Shown: piece by piece, positions 8,404 through 16,797 of the stretch
Position numbering within the stretch: the first letter of the stretch is position 1
How the letters are laid out: every line of letters starts with the position of its first letter
DNA from: Herbaspirillum chlorophenolicum
GTDB taxonomy: Bacteria; Pseudomonadota; Gammaproteobacteria; Burkholderiales; Burkholderiaceae_D
DNA: 64,000 bases
Assembly: GCF_001189955.1 (NCBI RefSeq)
Contig: NZ_LFLT01000009.1
Span: forward strand, 1-64,000
Direction of reading: 5' to 3'
Position numbers and translations under genes: made by a program
Notes under the pieces: generated by a model
What the model saw: only the letters and a program-made list of their open reading frames with translations
Databases searched by the model: none
Told to the model about the DNA's origin: nothing

Positions 8404-9273
8404 TTAAAAACGGCCGGCGCGGAAATCGTCGATGGCCTGCTCGACCTGTTCGCGGGTATTCATCACGAACGGCCCCCATTGGGCAATAGGCTCATTCAGG
8501 GGCTTGCCGGCGATCAGCAGGAAACGGCTGCCCTGCTCCGCTTTCACCGACACCCCTGCGGCGCCGGCGGCATTGTTGAGCACTGCCATGCGGCCGGCAT
8601 CGGCCATCCGGCGTTCGCTGCGGTCGCCACTTTCTGCGCCGACCGCCAGCTTGCCTTCATACACATACAGGAAGGCATTGTGCGTGGCCGGGATCGGCAG
8701 GTCGATGGCCACGCCCGCCTCCAGCGCGATATCCAGGTACAGCGGCTCGGTGGTGTCGCGGTGGATCGCACCGGCCGTGCCGAACGCTTCGCCTGCCAGC
8801 ACGCGCACCTTCACGCCGGGCTGCGGCGACACCTCGGGGATGCCGGCGGACGGAATGTCGCTGTAGCCGGGATCGGTCATCTTGTCGCGGCCGGCCAGGT
8901 TGACCCACAGCTGGAAACCGCTCATCAGGCCATTTTCCTGTTCCGGCAACTCGGAGTGCACCAGGCCGCGGCCGGCGGTCATCCACTGCATGCCGCCCGG
9001 TTCCAGCAAACCTTCATTGCCGGCGTTGTCGCGATGGCGCATGCGGCCGGCCAGCATGTAGGTCACGGTCTCGAAGCCGCGATGCGGATGGTCGGGAAAA
9101 CCGGCCAGGTAGTCGCTGGGCTCGTCCGAATGGAAAGCGTCCAGCATCAGGAACGGGTCCAGGCGGCGTTGCAGGTCATGGGTCAGCACGCGGGTGAGGC
9201 TGACGCCGGCGCCATCCTGGGTAGGGATGCCGTTGACGAGTCGTTCGATCTGGCGGGTGTAGGGGGTGTTCAT
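8404..9273 (-). CDS. Pirin family protein (second copy)
   Basis: This 289-residue bicupin has the pirin signature FPDHPHRGFETVTYMLAGRM (about 54-73) and GRGLVHSELPE (about 98-108), which supply the cupin-1 metal ligands. The C-terminal cupin lacks an obvious metal set, as is usual. It lies between the DoxX gene upstream (133 bases) and the first pirin downstream (82 bases), all on the minus strand, suggesting one transcription unit facing a LysR regulator. The pairing of two pirins with DoxX is in line with a redox or electrophile response, but this is inference. Confidence 0.92.
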   Translation of the reverse strand: MNTPYTRQIERLVNGIPTQDGAGVSLTRVLTHDLQRRLDPFLMLDAFHSDEPSDYLAGFPDHPHRGFETVTYMLAGRMRHRDNAGNEGLLEPGGMQWMTAGRGLVHSELPEQENGLMSGFQLWVNLAGRDKMTDPGYSDIPSAGIPEVSPQPGVKVRVLAGEAFGTAGAIHRDTTEPLYLDIALEAGVAIDLPIPATHNAFLYVYEGKLAVGAESGDRSERRMADAGRMAVLNNAAGAAGVSVKAEQGSRFLLIAGKPLNEPIAQWGPFVMNTREQVEQAIDDFRAGRF

Positions 9274-9406
9274 GGTGCTTTCTCCTTGGGTGCGTCCGCA
9301 TCATGGGCCAATGTCATCGGCTCATGGACGGCTGCCTGGGTGATTCAATTTCATTCAATGCGGTTTCCTGCGCCTGGCCGGCGATGTTCCAGGCACAGGC
9401 GGCGAT

Positions 9407-9802
9407 TTAGTGGGGACGCTCGGGCTGGGCTTCCGGATCGATGGACGACACCAGCAGCAAAGCGCCGATCAGCGACAGGTTCTTCAGGAACTGGGTCAGC
9501 TGCGCTTGTGCGGCAGCGCCTTCCATGTTCCAGAAATGGTGGGCCGACAAGGTCGCGCCAACCGTGAACAGCGCGATCACCAGCGACACCGGCTTGACGC
9601 CGCGGCCGAACATCAGCAGCAGGCCGCCGCCGACTTCGACCAGGATGGTCACCACTACCGCCACCGTGGGCACAGGCAGACCCAGGCTGGTGAAGTAGCC
9701 GACCGTGCCGGAAAAACCGAGGATCTTGAAGATGCCGGAAACGACGAACAGCGATGCCAGCAGGATGCGGCCGATGCGATAGATGTTGATATTGGTGATC
9801 AT
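9407..9802 (-). CDS. DoxX family membrane protein
   Basis: The 131-residue product has four hydrophobic segments (about 8-25, 47-65, 70-90 and 100-118) and the start INIYRIGRILLASLFVVSGI typical of DoxX/YphA-type integral membrane proteins. Members are implicated in thiol or quinone redox homeostasis, though biochemical roles are poorly defined. It is the first gene of the minus-strand group with two pirins and diverges from a LysR gene across two AT-rich dyads, so it is the likely first target of that regulator. Confidence 0.88.
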   Translation of the reverse strand: MITNINIYRIGRILLASLFVVSGIFKILGFSGTVGYFTSLGLPVPTVAVVVTILVEVGGGLLLMFGRGVKPVSLVIALFTVGATLSAHHFWNMEGAAAQAQLTQFLKNLSLIGALLLVSSIDPEAQPERPH

Positions 9803-9933
9803 GGTGTGCCTCTCCGTGTGGGATTTGGTTTGGAATATTTCCTGATTTCAATTTCCCGGCGGATCAGTAAGTGTTGCCACTGTTTGCTGCAACCGGTAGC
9901 AACAGAATAAGCAAAATATCGGACAAACAAAAC

Positions 9934-9972
9934 TGATTATCTTTATATAATCAATATCTAATTATTAGATAT
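9934..9972. promoter_or_regulatory. Two adjacent dyads in the divergent doxX/lysR promoter region
   Basis: The first dyad is TGATTAT-N6-ATAATCA (9934-9953). The second is ATATCTAA-TTA-TTAGATAT (9954-9972), perfect over 8-bp arms, ending 17 bases before the LysR ATG. The first dyad contains a TATAAT hexamer. Tandem AT-rich dyads of this sort fit the recognition and activation half-regions of a LysR regulator that represses itself and activates the divergent doxX-pirin-pirin unit. Confidence 0.6.
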
Positions 9973-9989
9973 AGTTTTACATCTCACCC

Positions 9990-10907
9990 ATGAACATCGA
10001 ACGCCTTTCCCTGGACCAGTTGCGCGTCTTCGTGCAGGTCGCCGACAACGGCAGTTTCCTGGCGGCGGCCCGCAAGCTGGCGCGCGCGCAGTCGGCGGTC
10101 AGCTATGCCATCGCCACGCTGGAAGAACAACTGGGTGTCACCTTGTTCGACCGCAGCGGCTACCGGCCGCAACTGACCGCCCCCGGCATGGCGCTGCTGG
10201 CCGATGCGCGCCAGGTGCTGGATCATGTGGATTCGCTGCAAGTGCGCGCCAGTTCGTATGCCAAGGGACAAGAGCTGGAAGTGGCGCTGGCGGTGGATGT
10301 GTTCTTTCCCACGGCGTGCCTGGTGGATTTGCTGCGGCGTTTCCGCGATGCCTTTCCGGCAGTCACGGTGCGGCTGGATATCGAGGCGCTGGGCGCGGTG
10401 GCCGAACGCGTGTTGGACGGGCGCGCCATGCTGGGCATTCTCGGTACCTTGCCGACTACCCCGCCCAACCTGCTGCGCATCACCCTGCCCAGCGTGAAGC
10501 TGGTGGCGGTCGTGGCGCCGCACCACCCGCTGGCGCAGGTCAAGGGGCGTGTTTCTGAAAAGCTGTTGTTGCAGCAGACCCAGCTGGTGCTGTCGGACCG
10601 CAGTGAACTCACCGCCCGGCAAGACTTCTCGGTGCATTCGCGGCTGACCTGGCGCATGAGCGACCTCGGCACCAAGCACGCGCTGCTGCGCGCCGGCATG
10701 GGCTGGGGCAACATGCCGCTGCATGTGGTGCAGGCCGACCTCGCCGCCGGCCGGCTGGTGAGCATCGCCACCATCCACCATCCGCCGCAGGGCTCCGAGC
10801 TGCCGGTGCAATGCGTCTACAAGCCCGATTACCGCGCCGGGCCGGCACTGTCGTGGTGGCTCGATTCGCTGGCCGAACTCAGGACGCTGGAGCCGCTCAA
10901 GTCCTGA
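9990..10907 (+). CDS. LysR-family transcriptional regulator of the doxX-pirin group (probable)
   Basis: The 305-residue product starts MNIERLSLDQLRVFVQVADN, the LysR helix-turn-helix (about 1-62, with LARAQSAVSYAIATLEEQLG), followed by an effector domain with the usual EVALAVDVFFP strand near residue 92. The gene diverges from doxX across 187 bases that hold two dyads, which is the classical layout for a LysR regulator and its target. No effector is deducible. Its stop is 6 bases from the end of the convergent GlxA-type gene, with no terminator in between. Confidence 0.92.
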   Translation: MNIERLSLDQLRVFVQVADNGSFLAAARKLARAQSAVSYAIATLEEQLGVTLFDRSGYRPQLTAPGMALLADARQVLDHVDSLQVRASSYAKGQELEVALAVDVFFPTACLVDLLRRFRDAFPAVTVRLDIEALGAVAERVLDGRAMLGILGTLPTTPPNLLRITLPSVKLVAVVAPHHPLAQVKGRVSEKLLLQQTQLVLSDRSELTARQDFSVHSRLTWRMSDLGTKHALLRAGMGWGNMPLHVVQADLAAGRLVSIATIHHPPQGSELPVQCVYKPDYRAGPALSWWLDSLAELRTLEPLKS

Positions 10908-10913
10908 TCGCGG

Positions 10914-11885
10914 TCAATGCGCGGAAAACCGCTCGCGGTACTGCGCCGGGCTCACGCCCAGCTGGCGCTGGAACACGCGGCGCAGGTTCTGTTCTTCGCC
11001 ATACCCGGCATCGGTGGCGATGCGCTTGAGCGGCAACGAGGTTTCTTCCAGCGCACGCCGGGCGGCTTCCAGCCGCATCAGCTCCACCGTGCGCGCAGGC
11101 GTACGCCCAAGCTCGGCGACGTAGGCGCGGGCAAAGGTGCGCGGACTCATGTTGACGTAGCCCGCCAGGTTTTCCACCCGCAAGTCATCGCCGAGATGCG
11201 CGGCAATCCAGGCATGCAATTCGACAAAGCGCCCCGCCCCGGCCGATTGCGAGGCCAGCGGTATGCTGAACTGGGATTGCCCGCCCGGGCGCTTGATGAA
11301 CATCACCAGCTGGCGCGCCGTGGCGATGGCTTGCTTGTGCCCGCAATCCTGCTCCACCAGGGCCAGCGCCAGGTCGATGCCGGCAGTCACCCCGGCCGAA
11401 GTCCAGATACGCCCTTGCCGGATGAAAATAGGCTCTGCATCCACTTCCAGCCGGGGATATTGCCGCTGCAATTCGGCGGCCCAATTCCAGTGCGTGGTCA
11501 CGCGCAAGCCGTCCAATACGCCTGCCTCGGCCAAATGGAAGGCGCCGGTGCAGACCGAACACACCCGCTGCGCCTGTGGTGCGCGACGGCGTATCCATTG
11601 CACCAGCGCGGCATCGGTGACGAAGGTCTCGCCCGTGCTGCCGCCGGGAGAAATCAGCGTATGGATGCCGGCGCTGGATTCCAGCTCGGCATCCAGCGCC
11701 GCCAGCGATTGCGTGGCGACAGGCAAGCCGGCGCCGGTGACAATGCTGCCGCCGCTGGCGGACACCACATGCAGACGGTACGGGCCAGCCTCGCCGGCAA
11801 GCCGGTTGGTGGTGGCGAACACCTGCAGCGGTCCGGACAGGTCGAGCAGGTTCATGCCTTCGTAGGCCAGCACCACCACGCGCAT
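10914..11885 (-). CDS. GlxA-family AraC-type transcriptional regulator (DJ-1/PfpI plus AraC HTH)
   Basis: The 323-residue product starts at MRVVVLAYEGMNLLDLSGPL; the reading frame continues far upstream only because it overlaps the MFS gene. Residues 1-180 form a DJ-1/PfpI amidotransferase-like domain with the cysteine elbow CSVCTGAFHLAEAG, and residues 220-320 form an AraC double helix-turn-helix (MSPRTFARAYVAELGRTPAR, RRVFQRQLGVSPAQYRERF). Such proteins regulate catabolism of arginine, choline, carnitine or unknown nitrogen compounds. The neighbouring MFS gene is on the same strand 95 bases upstream and may be cotranscribed. The ligand is unknown. Confidence 0.92.
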   Translation of the reverse strand: MRVVVLAYEGMNLLDLSGPLQVFATTNRLAGEAGPYRLHVVSASGGSIVTGAGLPVATQSLAALDAELESSAGIHTLISPGGSTGETFVTDAALVQWIRRRAPQAQRVCSVCTGAFHLAEAGVLDGLRVTTHWNWAAELQRQYPRLEVDAEPIFIRQGRIWTSAGVTAGIDLALALVEQDCGHKQAIATARQLVMFIKRPGGQSQFSIPLASQSAGAGRFVELHAWIAAHLGDDLRVENLAGYVNMSPRTFARAYVAELGRTPARTVELMRLEAARRALEETSLPLKRIATDAGYGEEQNLRRVFQRQLGVSPAQYRERFSAH

Positions 11886-11980
11886 GGGCTGGGCGGATAC
11901 ATTTTTCTTCGGTGAACTGGGGCTCACTGTCTGCCTCGCAAAATCTCGTTGGACTCTCTCGATGTTATCCCATGCGCTCG

Positions 11981-13261
11981 TCAAGCCGGACGCGGCTGGC
12001 CGGCGCGCTGCCCGAGCATCCAGTATGCGGTGGCCAGCGCACTCAGCAGCAGGATGGGCAGAATCGCCACGTTGAGCGTCTGCCAGCCAAAGCGCGCCAG
12101 CAAGGGGCCTGCGCCGAGCGTGGCCAGCGCCGTAGCGGCGTAGCGCAGCAGTTCGGAAAAACCCTGGGTCTTGGCCTGTTCGGATGGCGTATAGGAGCGC
12201 GCCAGCAAGGTGGTGCCGCCGACGAACATGAAATTCCAGCCGATCCCCAAGAACAGCAGCGCCGCGTAGAAAGCCGGCAGGCTGGTGGAAGCCATCGCGG
12301 TCACGGCGCAGGCCAGGTTCAGCGCCAGCCCGGCCATCAGCACCGCGCCAAGGCCGAAACGCTTGACCAGGCGACCGGCGAAAAAGGATGGCGCATACAT
12401 GCCCACCAGATGCCACTGGATGATCGCCGCGCCGTCATCGATGCGATGGTGGCAAGCCACCGCCGCCAACGGAGCCGCGGTCATGATGAACATCATCACC
12501 ATCGAACCTGCCACGTTGTTGGCCACCGATGCGATGAATACCGGCGTACGCGCTATCCGGCCCAGCGTGCGCGCCGGCGCCGAGGCCTGTGCACCGGCAT
12601 CGGCCGATCCCTGCGAAGGAGCCACATCGCGGTACAGCAACAGCAGAACCAGCACCGACAGCGCGCCCATGACAGCCACCACCAGATAGGCGCCGGCGAA
12701 CAGGGCCGACGGGAACAGATCCTTGCTCCATGCGGCCAGCGCGGGCCCGGCGATGGCCGCGATCACGCCGCCGGCCAGTACCGTGGAGATGGCGCGGCTC
12801 TTGAATTCGTCGGAGACGGCATCGGCCGCGGCCAGCCGGTAATACTGGGCAAAGGCCTGGAACACGCCGACCAGCGCGGTGCCTGCGCAAAAGGTCCAGA
12901 AGTCGCCATGCCATATCGACCATACCGATACCAGTCCACCCACGCAGCAGCTGGCGGCGCCCAATGCGAACGACAAGCGCCGTCCCAGGCGCTGGATCAG
13001 GAAGGCGGCAAACCAGGTAACGAGCGCGCCGGCAACGGTGATCAGGGCGAACGGCAAGGTCGCCAGCGATTTGTCCGGCGCCAGTTGCCAGCCGGTCAGC
13101 GCGGTCAGCGTCAGGTCGATGGAGATGGCGCAGGTGAACAGGCCCTGGCATACCGCCAGCACCGTCGGGTTGTATCTTCCTGCTGCATAAGGCTGCGGTA
13201 AGGAAGCCGCCTTAACATGGTCGAATTGCTGCCCGGGATGGCCTGTCGGCGGTGTTGTCAT
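11981..13261 (-). CDS. Major facilitator superfamily transporter
   Basis: The product is 426 residues when started at MTTPPTGHPG; the frame runs 25 codons further, but that part resembles non-coding DNA. It shows about twelve hydrophobic segments and the loop 2-3 motif area FLIQRLGRRLSFALG, as well as a loop 8-9 equivalent GRLVKRFGLGAVLMAG, both hallmarks of the MFS. The central cytoplasmic loop (SADAGAQASAPARTLG) is short. It is more likely an exporter or small-molecule permease of the YcaD/YbfB type than a sugar porter, but the substrate is unknown. It precedes the GlxA-type regulator on the same strand. Confidence 0.88.
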   Translation of the reverse strand: MTTPPTGHPGQQFDHVKAASLPQPYAAGRYNPTVLAVCQGLFTCAISIDLTLTALTGWQLAPDKSLATLPFALITVAGALVTWFAAFLIQRLGRRLSFALGAASCCVGGLVSVWSIWHGDFWTFCAGTALVGVFQAFAQYYRLAAADAVSDEFKSRAISTVLAGGVIAAIAGPALAAWSKDLFPSALFAGAYLVVAVMGALSVLVLLLLYRDVAPSQGSADAGAQASAPARTLGRIARTPVFIASVANNVAGSMVMMFIMTAAPLAAVACHHRIDDGAAIIQWHLVGMYAPSFFAGRLVKRFGLGAVLMAGLALNLACAVTAMASTSLPAFYAALLFLGIGWNFMFVGGTTLLARSYTPSEQAKTQGFSELLRYAATALATLGAGPLLARFGWQTLNVAILPILLLSALATAYWMLGQRAGQPRPA

Positions 13262-13389
13262 GGTTTTTCGCTCTGGTATGTTATCGGAGGAAAAATTGTC
13301 GATTTGGGCCGGTATGGCGTCAATGACACAAACCATTCAATTCCTGCCAACGCATCCGGCTCAGCCGTTTCACCCATTTGACGAGAACC

Positions 13390-13926
13390 ATGCCCATGCT
13401 GATCGATGTGAGCCAATCCGCGCTGCTGGTGGTCGACCTGCAGCAAAAACTGCTGCCGGTGATCCATGACAACCAGGCCATCCTGGCGCAGGCCGTGCGC
13501 ATGGCCACCATTGCCGGCCTGTTCGGCGTACCCGTGATCGGCACCGAGCAGATCCCCGACAAGCTCGGCCCCAACCATCCCGACATACGCCATCTGTGCG
13601 GCCAGACGCTGGCCAAGAGCCACTTCGACGCCTGCGCCGAAGGCCTGCTGCCGGCCCTGCCCGGTGCCGCGCGCCAGATCGTCATCGCCGGTTGCGAGGC
13701 GCACATCTGCATGCTGCAGACAGCGCTCTCACTGCTCGAGCACGGCTATCAGGTACTGCCGCTGCTGGACGCCTGCGGATCGCGCAAGCCCAGCGACCGC
13801 GACGCCGCCTTCGCACGGCTGCAGCAGGCGGGCGCGGTGCCGGTGACCGTAGAAATGGTGGCTTATGAATGGATGCGCGACGCCAGGCATCCGCTGTTTC
13901 GGGATGTTCTGAAACTCATCAAATAA
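13390..13926 (+). CDS. Isochorismatase-family cysteine hydrolase
   Basis: The 178-residue product has the cysteine hydrolase fold: the catalytic Asp in LLVVDLQQKLLP (near residue 16), a Lys in AKSHFDAC (about 77) and the nucleophile Cys in VIAGCEAHICMLQTAL (about 99-103), with the cis-peptide-type GCEAH preceding it. The closest general type is YcaC and related hydrolases rather than true isochorismatase, which is longer and carries an ArCP domain. The substrate is unknown. It stands alone between the divergent MFS gene and fnr, with the start chosen at the ATG of ccatgcccatg. Confidence 0.88.
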   Translation: MPMLIDVSQSALLVVDLQQKLLPVIHDNQAILAQAVRMATIAGLFGVPVIGTEQIPDKLGPNHPDIRHLCGQTLAKSHFDACAEGLLPALPGAARQIVIAGCEAHICMLQTALSLLEHGYQVLPLLDACGSRKPSDRDAAFARLQQAGAVPVTVEMVAYEWMRDARHPLFRDVLKLIK

Positions 13927-14160
13927 GCAAACGCATCCGTGCGGCAGATAGCCCGGATGCAAGCGCTGTATGCAACAGATGAAAGTTTCCGAACGGCCTG
14001 CCCGGGAAGCATCCCTGTTCTGGAACTGTGGTACAAGAACAGAGATCCCCCGCTGTCCGTCGATTTGAATGTGCCTGCAGCACCCTATGATGGTGCTATC
14101 CGATTGCAAAGCAGTAATCCTTGCTGCGCTGCAAACATGAAGAAGGAATCCGAACTACTT

Positions 14161-14928
14161 ATGTCCAGCTTATCGCCCTCCGCCTCGCCCCGCTCTTCAT
14201 CCGGCGCTACCGTGCAGGCGCTGCGTGCCGGCTGCTCCGCCTGCGGCATGCACCAGTTGTGCCTGCCGATGGGGCTGGACCAGGGCGACATGCAACGGCT
14301 GGAGCAAGTGATCAACCGCCGCCGCAAGGTCAAGCGCGACGAGACGCTGTACCACGTCAACGACAAGTTCGACATGCTGTACGCGATCCGGCTGGGCCAC
14401 TTCAAGACGTTCCAGCACAACCCCAATGGCGGCCAGCAGATCACCGGTTTCCAGATGGCCGGCGAATTGCTCGGCATGGATGCCATCGGCGCCGGCCATC
14501 ACCTGTGCGAAGCGGTGGCGCTGGAAGACAGCGAGGTCTGCGAGATTCCCTTCGCCAGCCTGGAAGACCTGTTCCGCGACATGCCGATCCTGCTGCGCCA
14601 GTTCCATCGCATGATGAGCCTGGAAATCTCGCGCGAGCAACGCGTGATGCTGACCTTGGGCAGCATGACCGCGCAGCAGAAGATGGCGGCCTTCCTGGTC
14701 AACCTGTCGTCGCGCTACGTGAGCCGCGGCTACTCCTCGACCCGCTTCCAGCTGCGCATGACGCGCGAGGAAATCGGCAACTATCTCGGCCTGGCGGTGG
14801 AAAGCGTGAGCCGCCTGCTGTCCGGCTTCAAGAAAACCGGTGTCATCGACGTCAACCACCGCGACGTGGAATTGCTTGACCTGCCGTCGCTGCGTTCCAT
14901 CGCGCTGGGCAGCGATCCCTGCGCCTGA
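14161..14928 (+). CDS. fnr: FNR-type oxygen-responsive transcriptional regulator
   Basis: The 255-residue product has the N-terminal cluster-binding cysteines C25, C28 and C34 (GCSACGMHQLC) and a fourth ligand C127 in EVCEIPFASL, the spacing found in FNR, where they bind an oxygen-labile [4Fe-4S] cluster. A cyclic-nucleotide-binding-like domain, a dimerisation helix and a C-terminal helix-turn-helix follow. The recognition helix reads VESVSRLLSGF, keeping the E--SR residues that read TTGAT half-sites. An AAGGA precedes the chosen ATG by an unusually long 13 bases; an in-frame ATG at 14137 has no such site. The gene is isolated, as fnr/anr often is. No clear FNR box was seen in its own promoter region. 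Confidence 0.92.
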   Translation: MSSLSPSASPRSSSGATVQALRAGCSACGMHQLCLPMGLDQGDMQRLEQVINRRRKVKRDETLYHVNDKFDMLYAIRLGHFKTFQHNPNGGQQITGFQMAGELLGMDAIGAGHHLCEAVALEDSEVCEIPFASLEDLFRDMPILLRQFHRMMSLEISREQRVMLTLGSMTAQQKMAAFLVNLSSRYVSRGYSSTRFQLRMTREEIGNYLGLAVESVSRLLSGFKKTGVIDVNHRDVELLDLPSLRSIALGSDPCA

Positions 14929-14977
14929 GCCGGCTCAAGTGCGGCGCGCGTCCTTCGCGCCGCGCTAGAATGGCCGG

Positions 14978-15712
14978 ATGACATACCGGCCACATCACTC
15001 CTCTCTCCCTTATCGCGCATTCCTTCAGGCGCGCCTCGTCACCGCCGTACTGGCCGTGGCGGCCACTCTCCTGCTGTTCGCCCTGATCGCCTATGAAGTC
15101 ACGACCCATGGTGCATTGGTGCGGCTCGACCAGCAACTGGCCGACTGGTTCAACCTCCACGCCTTCTCGCCCCTGACGGAACTGCTGCTCGGCTATACTC
15201 ACTTGCATGGCACCATCGGCGTGCTGGCCATGGGTGCGCTGCTGCTGTGGCAGATGGTGCGCGAACGGCAGTGGCACTGGGCGGTCGACCTTGTGCTGGT
15301 GCTGCCGGGCGGCATGCTGCTCAACTTTGGTTTGAAGCATGTCTTTACACGGCTGCGCCCGCATTTCAACGATCCCATCCTGGTGCTGCACAGTTACAGT
15401 TTTCCCAGCGGCCATACGATCGGCGCCACCTTGCTGTATGCGATGCTGGCGGCTTACCTGCTCCACCAGCCTGCGCTGGCCGGGCGTATTGGCGAACGGC
15501 TGCACACAGGCACACGCGGCACGCAAGCCGCCATCGTCTGCACGGCCTTGCTGCTGGTGCTGCTGACCGCCTTCAGCCGGGTCTATCTCGGCGCCCATTT
15601 CCTGAGCGATGTGCTGGGTGCGATGCTGCTGGGCACAGCCTGGTTCGCCTTGTGCACCACGGTGGTTTTCACGGTGCACCGGCACTATTGGGCGCGGCCG
15701 CGCTCCAACTGA
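14978..15712 (+). CDS. PAP2-family membrane phosphatase
   Basis: This 244-residue integral membrane protein has about six membrane segments and the three-part phosphatase signature of the type 2 phosphatidic acid phosphatase family: KHVFTRLRP (about 118-126), SFPSGH (about 140-145) and SRVYLGAHFLSDV (about 191-203). The histidine of PSGH and that of the third motif are the catalytic pair. Substrates in the family include phosphatidic acid, phosphatidylglycerol phosphate and undecaprenyl pyrophosphate. It is followed by a diacylglycerol kinase-like gene and a metallophosphoesterase on the same strand, so a lipid phosphate role is likely. Confidence 0.92.
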   Translation: MTYRPHHSSLPYRAFLQARLVTAVLAVAATLLLFALIAYEVTTHGALVRLDQQLADWFNLHAFSPLTELLLGYTHLHGTIGVLAMGALLLWQMVRERQWHWAVDLVLVLPGGMLLNFGLKHVFTRLRPHFNDPILVLHSYSFPSGHTIGATLLYAMLAAYLLHQPALAGRIGERLHTGTRGTQAAIVCTALLLVLLTAFSRVYLGAHFLSDVLGAMLLGTAWFALCTTVVFTVHRHYWARPRSN

Positions 15713-15750
15713 TTTCCGGCTCATGTGCCGGCCCTTCTACAGCGCCGCCT

Positions 15751-16797
15751 ATGACGACACATCCGATCCCAGAAAAAACCAGGCCCGCCGGATTTCCGGC
15801 AAGCAAACAACAACCGGATACCGGCCAAGAGCGGCCCGACGTGGTCGCGGTCATCAACGCCAAGGCCGGTGGCGGCCATGCGCAGGAACTGGCCGGACAC
15901 ATCGCTGCGGAGTTCGCCAGACATGGCTTGCGCGCCAGTGTATGCCTCGCGACCAGCGGCGAAGACATGCTGGCCGCTGCACGCCAGGCTGTGCACGACA
16001 AGATCGGGATCGTCGCCGTGGGCGGCGGCGACGGCAGCGTCAACGCGGTGGCCTCCGTGCTGATTGCCGATGCGAATTGCAGCAGCGCCCTGGGCGTGCT
16101 GCCGCTGGGCACACTCAATCATTTTGCCAAGGACCTGGACATCCCGCTGGCGCTGGCAGATGCCATCGCCGCGATCGCCCATGGCTGGCGTATCCGCGTC
16201 GACAGCGGCGAAGTCAACGGCGTGCCCTTCATCAACAATTCCAGCCTCGGCTTGTATCCCGACATCGTGCGCGAGCGAGAGAAGCAGCAAGCCCGCCTGG
16301 GGCGCGGAAAATGGCTGGCCTTCAGTTGGGCGGCAATGGGCGCGTTGCGGCGCTATCCCTTCCTGCGCGTGCGCCTGCATGTCGGCGGCCAGGACCACTG
16401 GCGGCATACGCCCCTGGTCTTCATCGGCAACAACGAATACCTGATGAGCGGCCTCGATATCGGCAAGCGTTCTTCGCTGATGGAAGGTAAACTCAGCCTC
16501 TACGTCTGCCACCGTACCGGCCGCCTCGGCCTCTTGCGCCTGGCCGTCAACGCCTTGTTCGGACGGCTGCATGAGGCGCACGACTTCGACGCGCTCACTG
16601 CCCACGACATCCTGATCGAAACGCACAAGAAACGTATGCTAGTAGCCACCGACGGCGAGGTCACCATCATGCAGACGCCGCTGCAATACCGCATCCGCCC
16701 GGCTTCGCTGGAAGTGATCGTGCCGGATCGCGAAGCGCGCCCCATTCCCGCGGAAGTCCAACCGGCCATCATCCGAGCATTGCGGAAGGACCACTGA
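15751..16797 (+). CDS. Diacylglycerol kinase-family lipid kinase
   Basis: The product is 348 residues from MTTHPIPEK; the frame is open further upstream only because it overlaps the PAP2 gene. The kinase core shows VVAVINAKAGGG near residue 30, the nucleotide-binding GGGDGSVNAVAS (about 91-102) and PLGTLNHFAKDLDIP (about 118-132), matching the DAGK_cat domain of YegS/DgkB/BmrU proteins. The C-terminal lobe ends with MLVATDGEVTIMQTPLQYRI, also typical. It probably phosphorylates diacylglycerol or a related lipid at the inner membrane. Its stop overlaps the next start as ATGA, so it is coupled to the phosphoesterase. Confidence 0.9.
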   Translation: MTTHPIPEKTRPAGFPASKQQPDTGQERPDVVAVINAKAGGGHAQELAGHIAAEFARHGLRASVCLATSGEDMLAAARQAVHDKIGIVAVGGGDGSVNAVASVLIADANCSSALGVLPLGTLNHFAKDLDIPLALADAIAAIAHGWRIRVDSGEVNGVPFINNSSLGLYPDIVREREKQQARLGRGKWLAFSWAAMGALRRYPFLRVRLHVGGQDHWRHTPLVFIGNNEYLMSGLDIGKRSSLMEGKLSLYVCHRTGRLGLLRLAVNALFGRLHEAHDFDALTAHDILIETHKKRMLVATDGEVTIMQTPLQYRIRPASLEVIVPDREARPIPAEVQPAIIRALRKDH

